12,954 nucleotides of DNA from 2-01-FULL-41-26 sp964587505 (GTDB lineage: Bacteria > Patescibacteriota > Minisyncoccia > 2-02-FULL-40-12 > GWA2-44-9): NCBI GenBank assembly GCA_964587505.1, contig CAZPLD010000018.1:1-12954 (forward strand). The letters run 5' to 3'. Shown piece after piece: positions 1 through 6,535 of the stretch; position 1 is the first letter of the stretch, and every line of letters begins with the position of its first letter. The notes under the pieces were generated by a model. That model made no database searches and had not been told where the DNA came from. It saw only the letters and a program-made list of their open reading frames with translations. The position numbers and the translations under genes were made by a program.

Positions 1-16
1 GGGGGTTCGCTTAACC

Positions 17-1036
17 CTACGCTTCAAGTACCGCTGCGGCTTTAATTTTGGTGACGATTTCTTTTTCTACTTTAGGATTTTCTTTAAGGAACTGGCGGGA
101 GCCTTCTACGCCCTGTCCGAGTTTCTGTTCGCCATAGTTATACCAGCTTCCGGCTTTGGCAAGAATGCCGTATTTAACTCCCGTGTTCACGACGTCGGAA
201 TATCTGGAGATGCCTTCATTGTACAAAATATCAAACTCGCAAGTTCTGAATGGAGGCGCGACTTTGTTCTTAACGATTTTCACCTTAACTCTGTTCCCCA
301 CTATCTTCTCGGCTGCCTGTATCTGGGCGGCCTTTCTGATTTCAATTCTGACGGAAGAATAAAATTTCAAGGCCATTCCTCCCGGAGTCGTCTCGGGATT
401 TCCAAACATGATTCCAATTTTCATTCTCAACTGATTAATGAATATTATGGATGTATTGGATTTGGCAACAATGGCGGTAAGTTTTCTCAAAGCGTGGGAC
501 ATCAATCGCGCCTGAAGACCCATATGCTGCTGGTCCATTTCGCCCTCTATTTCCGCCCTTGGCGTTAATGCCGCCACCGAATCCACAACAATAACGTCAA
601 TACCCCCTGATTTAACCAATGATTCAACAATATCTAATGCCTGTTCACCTGTATCGGGTTGGGATATCAAAAGATTTCCTAAGTTAACTCCTATTTTCTT
701 GGCATATTCGGGATCAAGTGCATGCTCGGCATCCACGTATGCAGCAACCCCGCCTTTTCTCTGGGCTTCAGCTACCACATGCAAACAAAGAGTGGTTTTG
801 CCGGAACTCTCCGGGCCGTATATTTCCACAACCCTGCCTCTTGGTATTCCACCAACTCCTAAAGCCAAGTCCAAAGAAATAGACCCTGTCGGAATGACGT
901 CAATATCGACTCTCTTAACATCCCCCAGACGCATAATAGAACCCTCGCCATACTTCTCCTGTATCTCTTTGACGGTCATATCGACGTGTTTGTTGTCGGT
1001 TGTTGGTTGTTTTTCAGTTTGTTTTTTTGCTGACAT
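17..1036 (-). CDS. recA: RecA recombinase
   Basis: RecA is the ATP-dependent DNA strand-exchange protein of homologous recombination and the SOS co-protease; it acts in the cytoplasm as a filament on single-stranded DNA. The 339-residue protein is full length. It has the Walker A motif GPESSGKT at residues 74-81, the YVDAEHALDP block at 100-109, VVDSVAALTP (Walker B) at 150-159, the L1 loop region after EGEMDQQHMG (164-173), and the family signature INQLRMKIGIMFGNPETTPGG spanning about 200-220. It is slightly shorter than E. coli RecA (353) because the tail after about residue 320 is short and lacks the acidic C-terminal extension. The ATG at 1036 gives a natural N-terminus. A G-rich stretch lies in a small hairpin loop (1048-1063) about 16 nt upstream, but there is no clear Shine-Dalgarno site at normal spacing. 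The gene has its own promoter (1083-1110). No LexA-type box was seen in the 126-bp upstream gap. The TAG stop lies 16 bp from the window edge. Confidence 0.98.
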   Translation of the reverse strand: MSAKKQTEKQPTTDNKHVDMTVKEIQEKYGEGSIMRLGDVKRVDIDVIPTGSISLDLALGVGGIPRGRVVEIYGPESSGKTTLCLHVVAEAQRKGGVAAYVDAEHALDPEYAKKIGVNLGNLLISQPDTGEQALDIVESLVKSGGIDVIVVDSVAALTPRAEIEGEMDQQHMGLQARLMSHALRKLTAIVAKSNTSIIFINQLRMKIGIMFGNPETTPGGMALKFYSSVRIEIRKAAQIQAAEKIVGNRVKVKIVKNKVAPPFRTCEFDILYNEGISRYSDVVNTGVKYGILAKAGSWYNYGEQKLGQGVEGSRQFLKENPKVEKEIVTKIKAAAVLEA

Positions 1037-1082
1037 TTTGTTGAGTACGCTTCCCCCAAAGCGGTTTTAAATTTATTTAGTT

Positions 1083-1110
1083 ATTCTAACAGCATTGGTT
1101 ATTAAAGCAA
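1083..1110 (-). promoter_or_regulatory. Predicted recA promoter (extended -10)
   Basis: On the minus strand, TTGCTT (1105-1110) is followed after 16 bp by TAGAAT (1083-1088). A TG one base upstream of the -10 (1090-1091) makes an extended -10. Transcription would start near 1076, giving a leader of about 40 nt that contains a 5-bp hairpin (1048-1063) with five G in its loop. It lies just past the terminator of the upstream HAD gene, so recA appears to be an independent unit. No SOS operator was recognised. Confidence 0.6.
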
Positions 1111-1123
1111 ATTACTTTTCAAC

Positions 1124-1154
1124 AAATAAAAACCCCAGTCTAATGCCGGAGTTT
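1124..1154 (-). terminator. Rho-independent terminator after the HAD phosphatase gene
   Basis: A 9-bp stem (1146-1154 with 1130-1138, including two G-U pairs in RNA) with a 7-nt loop is followed by a T-rich tail on the minus strand. It begins 8 bp after the stop codon of the upstream gene and separates it from the recA promoter. Confidence 0.75.
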
Positions 1155-1162
1155 CTTCATAA

Positions 1163-1711
1163 CTATGAACCCAATCTCTCCAATACCTTAATTGCTTTAG
1201 CGGCTGAAAAAAGATCCTCAACCCTTAAACCGCATTGGACGTCTTTGTTATAAAATCTATCAAGCAAGATAGTCCTGCATCCGGCAGCCTGGCCTGCCTT
1301 CATATCTGCATCAGTGTCGCCAATCATGTAAGAATTCTCCAGATCTATTCCAAAATCATCGGAAGCAGACAAAAGCATTCCCGGCAGAGGTTTCTTGTTG
1401 GGACAGTTATCGGCAGAGGTGTGTCGGCACATTTTAACGGCATCAAAAGAAAAGGCGCCAACAACTCTTTTGTGTATTTTATACCAGGTTTCTTTGTCCA
1501 TGTAACCATTACCGACATCGGGTTGATTAGTAACCAAAATCCTAAGAAAGCCCATGGCCTTGAACTCCGCCAACGCCTTCCGGATGCCTGGTAAAAATTT
1601 CAGTTCTTTTTCGTGGAAAGGTGCCGTTATTTTCTTTACAAAATCCGGCCGGTGAACCGCTTCAATAACAGTGCCGTCTCTGTCAATAAACACAGCTCTT
1701 TGTTTGAACAT
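1163..1711 (-). CDS. HAD-superfamily phosphatase, GmhB/HisB-N type
   Basis: This is a small soluble phosphatase of the HAD superfamily, in the clade that includes D,D-heptose-1,7-bisphosphate phosphatase (GmhB) and the histidinol-phosphatase half of HisB. All catalytic motifs are visible in 182 residues: motif I DRDGT (Asp10 nucleophile, Asp12 acid/base), motif II TNQ (61-63), the motif III lysine in KKPLPG (106-111), and motif IV GDTDAD (131-136). The GmhB zinc loop is partly degenerate: Cys95-x-His97 and Cys103 are present, but the position expected to hold the fourth cysteine is Asn105. The ATG at 1711 is preceded by a good Shine-Dalgarno AGAGGG (1716-1721) at 4-nt spacing. It lies between ftsK and recA, but hairpin terminators on both sides suggest separate transcription. 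Family assignment is firm. The substrate is unknown: GmhB, histidinol phosphatase or another sugar-phosphate activity are all possible, and no heptose or histidine genes are nearby. Confidence 0.85.
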   Translation of the reverse strand: MFKQRAVFIDRDGTVIEAVHRPDFVKKITAPFHEKELKFLPGIRKALAEFKAMGFLRILVTNQPDVGNGYMDKETWYKIHKRVVGAFSFDAVKMCRHTSADNCPNKKPLPGMLLSASDDFGIDLENSYMIGDTDADMKAGQAAGCRTILLDRFYNKDVQCGLRVEDLFSAAKAIKVLERLGS

Positions 1712-1727
1712 CCTACCCTCTACAAAT

Positions 1728-1761
1728 CAAAAAGTGCTACCGAACAATGTAGCACTTTTTG
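1728..1761 (-). terminator. Strong hairpin terminator between ftsK and the HAD gene
   Basis: A perfect 13-bp inverted repeat (1728-1740 with 1749-1761) with an 8-nt loop carries A-tracts on the left and T-tracts on the right, so it could terminate transcription in either direction. Here it most likely ends the ftsK transcript. It sits only 6 nt from the Shine-Dalgarno site of the HAD gene, so an alternative is an attenuator for that gene. Confidence 0.75.
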
Positions 1762-1773
1762 AGAATATATCAA
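1746..1773 (-). promoter_or_regulatory. Possible promoter of the HAD phosphatase gene
   Basis: On the minus strand TTGATA (1768-1773) and TACATT (1746-1751) are spaced 16 bp. The -10 lies inside the terminator hairpin at 1728-1761, so a transcript starting about 7 bp later would contain only the 3' arm and would not form the hairpin, while ftsK read-through RNA would. The -10 match is only 4 of 6. Confidence 0.35.
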
Positions 1774-1842
1774 TTAGTGTTATTTGACCCTCTATTGCCA
1801 ACTGCCATCTAACACTAAAACAACCGGCAGAGGGAGCATGCC

Positions 1843-1884
1843 AATACAATGGGGGTCTTTGCATGCAAAGACCCCCATTGTATT
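1843..1884. repeat. Perfect 42-bp palindrome downstream of ftsK
   Basis: Two 21-nt arms (1843-1863 and 1864-1884) are exact reverse complements with no spacer, centred on GCATGC. The palindrome begins 7 bp after the ftsK stop codon. The arms have a GC-rich core (five G against five C) but no U-tract follows on either strand, so it is not a standard rho-independent terminator. In RNA it would fold into a very stable hairpin at the 3' end of the ftsK message. Confidence 0.9.
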
Positions 1885-1891
1885 TCTGAAA

Positions 1892-4072
1892 TTATACCTC
1901 TTCTGTTTCGTCACTTTCCGCTTCAGGCGTATCTGCGTTTATTCCGCTTACCCCGGCCAGATTGGCCGGCTCCTGGGCTACCGTGCCATCGGGCCTCACA
2001 TAGACCTCCCTGGGCTTAGCGCCGTCTCCCGGCCCGATAATGCCCTTCTCCTCAAGTATATCCAACAATCGCGCAGCACGGGCGTATCCGACGCGCAGGC
2101 GCCTTTGCAATAGTGATGCCGAGGCCTTGCCGGCCAAAACAACGGTTTCTTTGGCTTCACTATATAAATCATCGTCGGCATCGTCATTTCCTCCGCCGGT
2201 AAATCCCCCGCTGGAATTAGTATTGGCATTAAAATCAACTTTCAAATCATCTCCTTCGCCTACTTCCATATTCTCGCCCTGCGCTTTAAGGAATTTGGTG
2301 ACATCTTTAACTTCTTTCTCGGTTACCATTGCTCCCTGTAAACGTCTTGGCTTGGCCACATCTCCCGCCAAGAAAAGCATATCTCCCTTGCCCAATAATT
2401 TCTCGGCTCCGGCCATGTCAAGAATGGTTCGGGAGTCGATCTGGCTGGCCACCTGAAGAGCAATACGGGAAGTAATATTAGCCTTGATAAGACCGGTAAT
2501 AACCTCAACTGAAGGCCTCTGGGTGGACAAAATAAGGTGTATTCCTACGGCGCGGGACATCTGGGCTAACCTTACAATAGCCGCTTCAACGTCGCGCCCG
2601 TATGTAGCCATCAAGTCGGCCAATTCGTCAATAACGATAACTATCGCCGGCATTATCGGCTCATCTCTGTCAGCCATTTTTGCATTGTATGAAAACATAT
2701 CTTTGGAACCTGTTTTTGAAAGAGAATCGTAGCGCCTGTCCATCTCGCTCAATGCCCATTTCAAAGCTCCGAGCACCTTTTTGTTGTCGGTAATGACCGG
2801 GGTTATCAAATGCGGAATGTCATTGAACAAAGTAAGTTCCACGCGTTTGGGATCAATAAGAATCAGTTTTAAAATCTCGGGGGAATGCTTATAAAGCATA
2901 GAAAGCAGTATCGTGTTGATGCTGACAGATTTACCCGTGCCGGTAGCTCCCGCTATCATAAGGTGGGGCATTTTTTCAAGTCCGGCAAAAACCGGATTTC
3001 CCGAAACATCACGCCCTAAAGCAAGCGGCAGGAAATATTTGGATTTCTTGAAATCGTCATGGTCAAACATATTTCTCAAGCCTATCAATGCCACCTTTTT
3101 GTTCGGAACTTCTATGCCGACCAAGGACTTGCCCGGGATTGGAGCTTCGATTCTGATAGGATATGCAGCAAGAGCTAAAGACAAATCGGAGTTCAGCGCA
3201 GTAATGCGCGAAAGTTTCATGCCAACTGCCGGCCTCATCGTGAACTGGGTAACCGTAGGGCCAATGGACACTTCGCCCATTTCCACATCAATCCCGAAAT
3301 TGCCCAAAGTTCTCTTGATTATGGATGCACTGGCATTGATATCGCCCGTTATCGCTTCTTCCTGATCTTCATGCAAAATATCTGTCGGCGGAAGCACCCA
3401 TTTCCCCTTCTTGAAATTCTTGATGATGAATTCTTTATCTTCGGTCTTGACCGGCTTAATGGCAAGAGCCGGCTTTACTTCCTGTTTCTTCTGGTCAACA
3501 ACTTCCGAACCCTTCTTGATCACGACATTATCAACCAGTTTTTCTTCCTGTTCCTCTTTGGATATCAATCTGTAAAGCGGAACGTTCAGGGATATCAATA
3601 AAGCAATCACAATGAGGGCAATAAGTATTATCAGCGAGGCGCCAAAACCCACCGAAGACAAAAGGGGCGCTCCGAGAACAACCCCGAGATATCCGCCCTG
3701 AACTAACCTTGTGTCAAAATTACCGTTCCCGAATACATAAAATATCCCGAGAATAGAGCCGACAAAAAGCAAAGTCCCGAACACCGCGCTGTGATAAATA
3801 TTCCTTGAAATTGACTTGATGAACGAAAGCCCCAAAATGACAAACGCCACCGGAACAATAAAAAACCCCCAGCCGAACAGGGAGTGTGCAAAAATATTAA
3901 AACCTTCACCTGCCCAGCCGGCTTTGCCTACAAAACTAAGAATACTGATAACCGCCAGCATAAAACTGCCTATGCCATAGATGCTATTCTTGGTTTCCTG
4001 AGAAATATCAAATCTCGACACCCGCTCTTCCTTAGCTTTTCCCTGCTTTTCCTTCTTTTTATGCCGTCCCAT
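1892..4072 (-). CDS. ftsK: DNA translocase FtsK/SpoIIIE
   Basis: FtsK is a membrane-anchored hexameric ATPase that pumps chromosomal DNA through the division septum. The 726-residue protein has a short basic N-terminus, then four or five hydrophobic segments (about 30-48, 64-84, 95-115, 127-144 and 146-163). A short charged linker (about 165-240) follows, then the FtsK alpha/beta motor. Walker A is GATGTGKS (375-382), the LIDPKRVEL block is at 405-413, and Walker B is IVIVIDELADLM (477-488). STQRPSVEVITG (516-527) matches the conserved motor motif. An acidic, Gly/Asn-rich stretch (about 600-635) leads to the winged-helix gamma domain (about 640-695, with SLLQRRLRVGYARAARLLD), which in this family reads oriented chromosomal motifs. 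The linker is much shorter than in E. coli, as in SpoIIIE-like forms. The start is the ATG at 4072; there is no Shine-Dalgarno site, but a promoter -10 lies 9 bp upstream, suggesting a near-leaderless mRNA. Confidence 0.97.
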   Translation of the reverse strand: MGRHKKKEKQGKAKEERVSRFDISQETKNSIYGIGSFMLAVISILSFVGKAGWAGEGFNIFAHSLFGWGFFIVPVAFVILGLSFIKSISRNIYHSAVFGTLLFVGSILGIFYVFGNGNFDTRLVQGGYLGVVLGAPLLSSVGFGASLIILIALIVIALLISLNVPLYRLISKEEQEEKLVDNVVIKKGSEVVDQKKQEVKPALAIKPVKTEDKEFIIKNFKKGKWVLPPTDILHEDQEEAITGDINASASIIKRTLGNFGIDVEMGEVSIGPTVTQFTMRPAVGMKLSRITALNSDLSLALAAYPIRIEAPIPGKSLVGIEVPNKKVALIGLRNMFDHDDFKKSKYFLPLALGRDVSGNPVFAGLEKMPHLMIAGATGTGKSVSINTILLSMLYKHSPEILKLILIDPKRVELTLFNDIPHLITPVITDNKKVLGALKWALSEMDRRYDSLSKTGSKDMFSYNAKMADRDEPIMPAIVIVIDELADLMATYGRDVEAAIVRLAQMSRAVGIHLILSTQRPSVEVITGLIKANITSRIALQVASQIDSRTILDMAGAEKLLGKGDMLFLAGDVAKPRRLQGAMVTEKEVKDVTKFLKAQGENMEVGEGDDLKVDFNANTNSSGGFTGGGNDDADDDLYSEAKETVVLAGKASASLLQRRLRVGYARAARLLDILEEKGIIGPGDGAKPREVYVRPDGTVAQEPANLAGVSGINADTPEAESDETEEV

Positions 4073-4081
4073 ATAGTATTA

Positions 4082-4111
4082 AGTATATAGCAATAAGTGC
4101 GGATAAATCAA
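4082..4111 (-). promoter_or_regulatory. Predicted ftsK promoter, near-leaderless
   Basis: On the minus strand TTGATT (4106-4111) and TATACT (4082-4087) are separated by 18 bp. Only 9 bp separate the -10 from the ATG, so the expected leader is about 3 nt. This fits the absence of a Shine-Dalgarno site. It lies directly after the terminator of the upstream gene. Confidence 0.6.
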
Positions 4112-4116
4112 TAACG

Positions 4117-4143
4117 AAAAAGCGGGTGTGCTGTTGCACACCC
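4117..4143 (-). terminator. Terminator after the PGA-hydrolase gene
   Basis: A perfect 8-bp GC-rich stem (4136-4143 with 4124-4131) with a 4-nt loop is followed on the minus strand by GC and five T. It starts 4 bp after the stop codon of the upstream gene and precedes the ftsK promoter. Confidence 0.8.
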
Positions 4144-4147
4144 ACAA

Positions 4148-4732
4148 TTAAAACCGGCTTGCTTTTCTTATGGCACCGGTGAATTTGCCCATTAGCTCTT
4201 GGTCAACTGTCAACCTTTCGCGAAGCTTTTTGCTTATTTCAAGCTGAACACCCGCTCTGGAAGTACATAAATTACAAACATTAGTTGGACCTTCGCCTGT
4301 TAAGTTTCCGGCTGTCTTTTTCAAAACGAAGCCAGCGTCAGTAAGCATCCGGCCGATTTTATTTTTAAGCTTATCGTCCAATCCCCCCACCATTACAAAC
4401 TCGTCATCTTTGGACTTTTCCCCGTGGATAGCAATAATCTTTTTGTGTTTACTAACCAATTCAAGGCATTCCGGTTCATCAAAGTTATCGCTGGTTATAT
4501 GCAAATCCGTAAAATTACTCCTATCTTCCCTTCTCCCGATAAAGGTATAGAAAGAGTGATTTTCTCCGGCTATACAACGAGCAATTTCGGTAGTTCCCGG
4601 TTCTATCCCCCCGCCATGAATAGCGATAACAGCAAGGCCGGATTTCCTTACAATTTTTTCAATATCAAAATCCCCGCCCCGTTTCTCATGCTTTTCAAGC
4701 TCCTCAAAATTCCTATATTTATCCCCGCTCAT
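4148..4732 (-). CDS. Poly-gamma-glutamate hydrolase-family protein (PghP/YjqB-like)
   Basis: The protein resembles the phage PghP / Bacillus YjqB family of zinc-dependent poly-gamma-glutamate hydrolases, which have a carboxypeptidase-like fold and cut gamma-glutamyl chains. Across 194 residues the family blocks appear in order: AIHGGGIEPGTTEIA (37-51, His39 and Glu44 as likely metal ligands), LHITSDNFDEP (77-87), AIHGE (101-105, His103), GPTNVCNLCTSRAGVQLEIS (148-167, Glu165 as likely catalytic acid). There is no signal peptide or membrane segment, so as annotated it would act in the cytoplasm or be released by lysis. The ATG at 4732 has AAGGA (4739-4743) at 6-nt spacing. It is a single-gene unit with its own promoter and terminator. 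The promoter and leader closely match those of the HD hydrolase gene at 7153. Family assignment is good; the substrate is unproven. Peptidoglycan gamma-glutamyl bonds, folate polyglutamate or a phage-derived role are alternatives. Confidence 0.82.
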   Translation of the reverse strand: MSGDKYRNFEELEKHEKRGGDFDIEKIVRKSGLAVIAIHGGGIEPGTTEIARCIAGENHSFYTFIGRREDRSNFTDLHITSDNFDEPECLELVSKHKKIIAIHGEKSKDDEFVMVGGLDDKLKNKIGRMLTDAGFVLKKTAGNLTGEGPTNVCNLCTSRAGVQLEISKKLRERLTVDQELMGKFTGAIRKASRF

Positions 4733-4763
4733 TCCATTTCCTTTTCAAAAATCAAGTTATATA

Positions 4764-4791
4764 ATCATACCTTGATTAACTAAAAATTCAA
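4764..4791 (-). promoter_or_regulatory. Predicted promoter of the PGA-hydrolase gene (shared cassette, copy 1)
   Basis: On the minus strand TTGAAT (4786-4791) and TATGAT (4764-4769) are spaced 16 bp. The leader (about 25 nt) ends in TTTTTGAAAAGGA before the ATG. The whole block aligns almost base for base with the promoter and leader at 7697-7752. Confidence 0.7.
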
Positions 4792-4798
4792 CCCCTGC

Positions 4799-4823
4799 AA
4801 AAAACCGCCAAAGGCGGTTTTTT
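4799..4823 (-). terminator. Terminator after msrA
   Basis: A perfect stem of CCGCC/GGCGG extended by A/T pairs has a 3-nt loop and a run of T. It begins at the msrA stop codon itself and ends the DM13-msrB-msrA operon. The symmetric A and T tracts would allow termination in both directions. Confidence 0.88.
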
Positions 4824-5392
4824 TATTTGTCCGGCTTTAAAAGCTTTGGATATTTTTCGCGGATTTTATCAATCTTCGGTTTAATAACAAAGCTGGAATA
4901 CGTTTCGTCGGGATGTTTGGCATAATATTCCTGATGATATTCTTCAGCCGGATAGAATTTATTTAACGCCTTAAGTTCTGTCACAATCGGCTTAGAGTAT
5001 TTTTGCGAATCAATAAGTTTTTTAATATAATTTTCCGCTTCTTCTCGTTGTTCCGGCGAAGTGTATAGCAAAATGGAACGATATTGAGTTCCGGTGTCAT
5101 TTCCCTGCCTATTTAATTCGGTCGGGTCATGGCTATCAAAAAACACTTCAAGCAGTTTTCCAAAAGAAATAATCGCAGGGTCATATTCCACCAAAATCAC
5201 TTCGGCGTGCCCTGTCTTGCCGGTAGAAACACTGGCATATGTCGGATTGGCGGTTTCTCCGCCAGCATAGCCGGAAGTCACCTCCAATACACCTTTTAAT
5301 TGCCGAAACACAACTTCAGTACACCAAAAGCATCCCCCGCCAAATGCGACTGATTCCACTTTTTTTGTTTTTGTAGTATTTGTTTCATTCAT
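4823..5392 (-). CDS. msrA: Peptide methionine-S-sulfoxide reductase MsrA
   Basis: MsrA reduces the S epimer of methionine sulfoxide in proteins and in the free amino acid. The 189-residue protein carries the catalytic motif GGGCFWCTE (18-26), with Cys21 as catalytic cysteine and Cys24 following, then SGYAGG (40-45), HDPTELNRQGNDTGTQYRS (88-106) and the C-terminal EEYHQEYY block (about 150-157). There is no signal peptide, so a cytoplasmic enzyme is expected. The ATG at 5392 immediately follows the msrB stop codon with no gap, and only a weak AAG lies upstream, so translation is probably coupled to msrB. It is the last gene of the DM13-msrB-msrA operon. A resolving cysteine near the C-terminus is not obvious, so recycling may use Cys24 or thioredoxin directly. 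Confidence 0.97.
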   Translation of the reverse strand: MNETNTTKTKKVESVAFGGGCFWCTEVVFRQLKGVLEVTSGYAGGETANPTYASVSTGKTGHAEVILVEYDPAIISFGKLLEVFFDSHDPTELNRQGNDTGTQYRSILLYTSPEQREEAENYIKKLIDSQKYSKPIVTELKALNKFYPAEEYHQEYYAKHPDETYSSFVIKPKIDKIREKYPKLLKPDK

Positions 5393-5788
5393 CTACTTAT
5401 TCGGTTCAAATTTAAGCGCAACTGAATTAATGCAATATCTCTTGCCGGTGGGAGGCGGGCCATCATTAAAAACATGGCCCAAATGCGATTCACACCGGGC
5501 GCAGACAACTTCGGTTCGATGCATTCCAAAAGAGTCGTCAGGGCGTTCCTCAATATTTTCCGGATCTATTGGCTGAAAATAACTGGGCCAGCCCGTTCCT
5601 GATTCAAATTTATTTTCCGAGAGAAACAACGGCAAATCACAAGCGGCGCAGTGATAGATACCTTCGCCTTTAAATTTATCAACGGGACACGTAAAAGCCG
5701 GCTCGGTTTCCTTTTGCCTCAATATCCGGTATTGTTCCGGCGTAAGAATTTTTTTCCACTCATCCTCTGTTTTGTATATTTTTTCCAT
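5393..5788 (-). CDS. msrB: Peptide methionine-R-sulfoxide reductase MsrB
   Basis: MsrB reduces the R epimer of methionine sulfoxide and complements MsrA. From the ATG at 5788 the protein has 131 residues. It carries the structural zinc site CAAC and CARC, the GTGWPS motif, GHVFNDGPPPTGKRYCINS with the catalytic cysteine in RYCINS, and a normal C-terminus. An in-frame TTG two codons upstream (5794) has a better spaced Shine-Dalgarno-like GTGGA, so a 133-residue form starting at TTG is possible. I chose ATG because the N-terminal EKIYKTEDEWKKILTPEQY block is typical either way. It lies 19 bp after the DM13 stop codon and abuts msrA. Confidence 0.97.
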   Translation of the reverse strand: MEKIYKTEDEWKKILTPEQYRILRQKETEPAFTCPVDKFKGEGIYHCAACDLPLFLSENKFESGTGWPSYFQPIDPENIEERPDDSFGMHRTEVVCARCESHLGHVFNDGPPPTGKRYCINSVALKFEPNK

Positions 5789-5807
5789 GTTCAACGTTTT
5801 CCACTCT

Positions 5808-6281
5808 TTATTTTAAAACTGCGCTTGAAAACGGAACAGAAAATGCCCTGCACCATATCCAAACCTCGTTATATTCCCCTGGATTTATATTTTCAGGCAC
5901 TTCATAGTTCTGACTGCCGATGTTGCCCTTCAATGCGCCTATTCTTGCCTCGCTTGAATATTTGCCGTCTCTGCCGAAATAGACGAATAAGTCCGGCCCG
6001 TTAGTCACCTTAAAATCGTCCTCAAGCCGGACAAAATATTTATTGCCTGATTTGATAAGCTTTACAGTTCCTTCGCCCTTGTGAAAACTGTCGGCATCCA
6101 CAAATTTACCTTGAGCGATTATTGTCTGTTGTGAATCTGCCGGAGCCATAGCTTCTATGTCTTTCATGCTTTCGGACACCTCCTTGTCTATAAACAGCGG
6201 GGATATAAGCCAATAACCGACCCCGGCTCCAACCACCGCAAACACCACCCAAAAAACCTTCCAAAATTTATTTTTAGTCAT
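5808..6281 (-). CDS. Membrane-anchored DM13-domain protein
   Basis: A 157-residue protein with one N-terminal hydrophobic anchor (about 8-29), a short spacer (30-54), and a DM13 domain (about 55-157). The domain is recognisable from GKFVDADSFHKGEG (58-71), the TNGPDL core (93-98) and VWIWCRAFSVPF (140-151), which contains the conserved cysteine Cys144. DM13 is related to DOMON-type domains, and a redox or electron-transfer role has been proposed for it in the literature; no activity is proven here. The anchor predicts that the domain sits outside the cytoplasm. It is the first gene of an operon with msrB and msrA, which supports a link to oxidative damage. The ATG at 6281 has TATAAT exactly 6 bp upstream, so the mRNA is probably leaderless; the GGGG in between could otherwise be mistaken for a ribosome site. 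Confidence 0.85.
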   Translation of the reverse strand: MTKNKFWKVFWVVFAVVGAGVGYWLISPLFIDKEVSESMKDIEAMAPADSQQTIIAQGKFVDADSFHKGEGTVKLIKSGNKYFVRLEDDFKVTNGPDLFVYFGRDGKYSSEARIGALKGNIGSQNYEVPENINPGEYNEVWIWCRAFSVPFSSAVLK

Positions 6282-6287
6282 ATCCCC

Positions 6288-6293
6288 ATTATA
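6288..6293 (-). promoter_or_regulatory. Perfect -10 box of the DM13-msrBA operon, leaderless
   Basis: TATAAT on the minus strand lies exactly 6 bp before the DM13 ATG, placing +1 at the start codon. The -35 at 17-bp spacing is only TTTTTA and lies in the T-tract of the upstream terminator. Confidence 0.6.
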
Positions 6294-6311
6294 CCGACAA
6301 ATGTGTAAACT

Positions 6312-6340
6312 AAAAACCGCCCAAATCGGAGATTTTTGGG
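6312..6340 (-). terminator. Probable terminator after the 60-aa membrane protein gene
   Basis: The stem GGG/CCC plus a 5-bp AAATC/GATTT helix (loop of 3) with a 2-nt bulge is followed by CGG and five T on the minus strand. It begins about 6 bp after the stop codon. It is weaker than the other terminators here. Confidence 0.55.
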
Positions 6341-6346
6341 GTTAAC

Positions 6347-6529
6347 TTATTTCTTCAATCCTGTCCAAGCAAGCCAGCCGGCGAAAACTACGCCGAACCA
6401 GCTTAACCACATAGGCACGACCCAGCTACCAAACACCACATCCCAACCCCCTACCAGCCGTAGAGCATGCATCACCGCCACAACCGCAAACACCGTCCCC
6501 GACACCTTTCGATATGTATTAGTATTCAT
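6347..6529 (-). CDS. Small two-helix membrane protein, 60 residues
   Basis: A 60-residue hydrophobic protein with two predicted transmembrane helices (about 10-27 and 37-57) joined by a short loop. The loop is rich in Trp and Gly (GGWDVVFGSWVVPMWLSW at 27-44). The composition, with six Trp and a PMWLSW motif, resembles a widespread family of uncharacterised small bacterial membrane proteins, but I cannot name it. Reality of the gene is supported by its own promoter (TTGCCC-17-TATGAT, with the -10 exactly 6 bp from the ATG) and a terminator just downstream. It sits between TspO and the DM13-msrBA operon, so a role in the same membrane or redox context is possible but only inferred. Confidence 0.75.
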   Translation of the reverse strand: MNTNTYRKVSGTVFAVVAVMHALRLVGGWDVVFGSWVVPMWLSWFGVVFAGWLAWTGLKK

Positions 6530-6535
6530 ACCCTA

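Noticed and set aside
699..1070. Plus-strand open frame of 123 codons opposite recA
   Set aside because: It is antisense to conserved RecA blocks, with no promoter or ribosome site noticed and no family resemblance.
1037..1162. LexA/SOS box in front of recA
   Set aside because: Neither GAAC-N4-GTTC nor CTGT-N8-ACAG type sequence was found in the gap.
1788..1834. Inverted repeat CCCTCT...AGAGGG downstream of ftsK
   Set aside because: Only 6 bp with a loop over 30 nt; not convincing beside the perfect palindrome.
2913..3365. A 150-codon open frame on the plus strand inside ftsK
   Set aside because: It is antisense to the conserved FtsK motor including Walker A, and its translation matches no recognisable family; it is explained by the coding constraint of ftsK.
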